64,000 nt of DNA, from assembly GCF_000317575.1 (NCBI RefSeq), contig NC_019748.1, positions 62,001 to 126,000 on the forward strand, read 5' to 3'. Shown here in pieces: positions 63,297 to 64,000 of the stretch. Source of the DNA: Stanieria cyanosphaera PCC 7437 (GTDB lineage Bacteria; Cyanobacteriota; Cyanobacteriia; Cyanobacteriales; Xenococcaceae). The stretch's first letter is position 1. The number at the start of each line of letters is the position of its first letter. Under the pieces are notes generated by a model, which saw only the letters and a list, made by a program, of their open reading frames with translations, did not search any database and was not told where the DNA came from. The translations under genes were made by a program, and so were the position numbers.

Positions 63297-63638
63297 ATGT
63301 TGCTTTCGGTTAACGAACAAAGCTTTAATCAAGAAGTTTTAAAGTCTTCTCAGCCAGTTTTAGTTCATTTTTGGGCTCCTTGGTGTGGTTTATGTCGCAT
63401 GATCGAACCTTTGCTAATTCAATGGCAAGCTGAGTTCTCTGAGCCAATCAAATTAGTCAGTATCAATGCTGATGAAAATTTTAAACTAGCTAACAGTTAT
63501 CGTTTAAAAAATTTACCGACTATAATGTTATTTGAGCGCGGTAATTTATTGACTAAAGTTGATAATTTTCAGAATCGTGAGGGCTTAAAACAAACTTTGA
63601 CTAAAATTGTTTCTAATTATGCAGCCCAATCGGCATGA
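63297..63638 (+). CDS. thioredoxin-fold protein
   Basis: A 113-residue thioredoxin-like protein with the active site WAPWCGLCRMIEP; the usual Pro between the cysteines is Leu, which will change the redox potential. Other core features are kept: LVHFWAPWC, the YRLKNLPTIMLFE cis-proline loop and the terminal helix. It is monocistronic, 88 bases after the nnrU-like gene. The target is unknown. Confidence 0.9.
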   Translation: MLLSVNEQSFNQEVLKSSQPVLVHFWAPWCGLCRMIEPLLIQWQAEFSEPIKLVSINADENFKLANSYRLKNLPTIMLFERGNLLTKVDNFQNREGLKQTLTKIVSNYAAQSA

Positions 63639-63680
63639 TTTTAAATGAATATTTTTTTGTAATTAAAGTTTTCAAATTTT

Positions 63681-63726
63681 AGGATGAAAAAAACGGGAAA
63701 CTTTGTGTAAACCTTTTTTTCGTCCT
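63681..63726. terminator. hairpin after the thioredoxin gene
   Basis: AGGATGAAAAAAA (63681-63693) and its near-complement TTTTTTTCGTCCT (63714-63726) make an imperfect AT-rich stem flanked by A and T runs. It probably terminates transcription ahead of the pst promoter region. Confidence 0.5.
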
Positions 63727-63741
63727 GATTATTTTTAAGCT

Positions 63742-63771
63742 ATTTTAACAATAGATTAAGAAGAGGTTAAG
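63742..63771 (-). promoter_or_regulatory. Pho-box-like array upstream of pstB
   Basis: Read on the minus strand, CTTAACCT, CTTAATCT and GTTAAAAT follow each other at an 11-base period with three-base spacers. This matches the cyanobacterial Pho box (three tandem PyTTAAPyPy(T/A) units) bound by the phosphate-responsive regulator SphR/PhoB, except for the third unit. It lies 114 bases before the pstB ATG. Confidence 0.55.
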
Positions 63772-63884
63772 TAATTTCTTAACCATAAGTTAAAGCGATG
63801 GTAACCCTTGAGCGGTAGGATTAACTAACAGGTATATAGATTAAACATCAAGGCTTAGATTTTTTAAGTAAGAGCATTAATTTT

Positions 63885-64000
63885 ATGGTATACGGACAAC
63901 AAACAGCCAGTCAGACAGAGACTGTGCTAAAGGCGGAAAACGTCAACGTCTATTATGGGAATTTTTTAGCTTTAAAGGGTATTTATCTTGATATTCCCAA
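63885..64000 (+). CDS. pstB: phosphate ABC transporter ATP-binding protein, 3' end outside window
   Basis: The first 38 codons of a gene: after a short polar head ([19 protein letters not shown]) comes [18 protein letters not shown], which matches the start of PstB, the ATPase of the high-affinity phosphate importer. The Walker A motif would follow beyond the window. A Pho-box-like array lies upstream, in agreement. Another ABC ATPase cannot be wholly excluded from so short a piece. Confidence 0.8.
   Translation, partial: MVYGQQTASQTETVLKAENVNVYYGNFLALKGIYLDIP

Overview
The window is chromosomal DNA from a low-GC cyanobacterium. The octamer GCGATCGC (the cyanobacterial HIP1 motif) recurs throughout. 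The gene set is cyanobacterial: the RuBisCO-operon regulator RbcR beside NnrU, DUF2605/DUF2973/DUF3155 proteins, a likely cytochrome b6f cofactor-assembly protein, the anaerobic (CbiD/CbiJ) corrin route, group 2 sigma factor and the zinc-ribbon type of Ser/Thr kinase. Arrays such as AGTAATTAGTAATT and the large repeat content recall Pleurocapsa/Stanieria-like genomes, but this placement is inference. No rRNA, tRNA, CRISPR array or intact insertion sequence was seen. The window opens inside metG and closes inside pstB.

Layout. 1-6 kb: metG (cut), a LabA-like NYN protein overlapping lptC, a DUF2605/DUF2973 pair and thrS. 6-10 kb: a VapBC-type pair and a large Ski2/Mtr4-like helicase. 10-13 kb: a zinc uptake system (permease, ATPase, His-rich binding protein) around a divergent promoter with two Zur-like boxes. 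13-16 kb: an RTX protein and two tandem paralogous nucleotidyltransferases. 16-24 kb: ileS, a C5-methyltransferase fused to a restriction-nuclease-like domain, a 68-residue ORF, divergent cbiD and cbiJ, and the remains of a DNA N6-methyltransferase. 24-34 kb: flavin monooxygenase, nitroreductase, two-domain PPK2, MscS channel, sigma factor, a carrier-protein/AOS-synthase fusion, aldo/keto reductase, a PIN remnant and MazEF. 34-46 kb: CoaBC-like flavoprotein, B12-radical SAM enzyme, acetyltransferase, PlsY, MgtC, DedA, a P-type ATPase fossil, stress proteins, SDR, HisS and an ABC ATPase. 46-64 kb: polysaccharide export pair (Wza-like and Wzc-like), cofactor-assembly protein, histidine kinase, lone sugar permease, haem-HAMP sensor, two Ser/Thr kinases flanking a double-FHA ABC transporter, RbcR/NnrU, a thioredoxin-like protein and pstB behind a Pho-box-like array.

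The most interesting unit is at 55.5-61.3 kb. A Ser/Thr kinase carries four evenly spaced (E/D)-T-x-x-V motifs in its linker. The divergent neighbour encodes an ABC transporter with two N-terminal FHA (phosphothreonine-binding) domains, and a second kinase lies on the far side. This resembles the mycobacterial PknF-Rv1747 pairing, but with the candidate docking sites arrayed on the kinase. Second in interest is the single-chain methyltransferase/nuclease at 18.7 kb, which lacks HIP1 sites and lies near the fossil of another DNA methyltransferase. Third are the tandem nucleotidyltransferases at 13.9-15.6 kb and the standalone ACP-AOS fusion at 30.4 kb.

Several broken genes (N6-methyltransferase, P-type ATPase, PIN toxin, a small membrane protein) and composite dispersed repeats show that the intergenic and accessory parts of this region are being remodelled.
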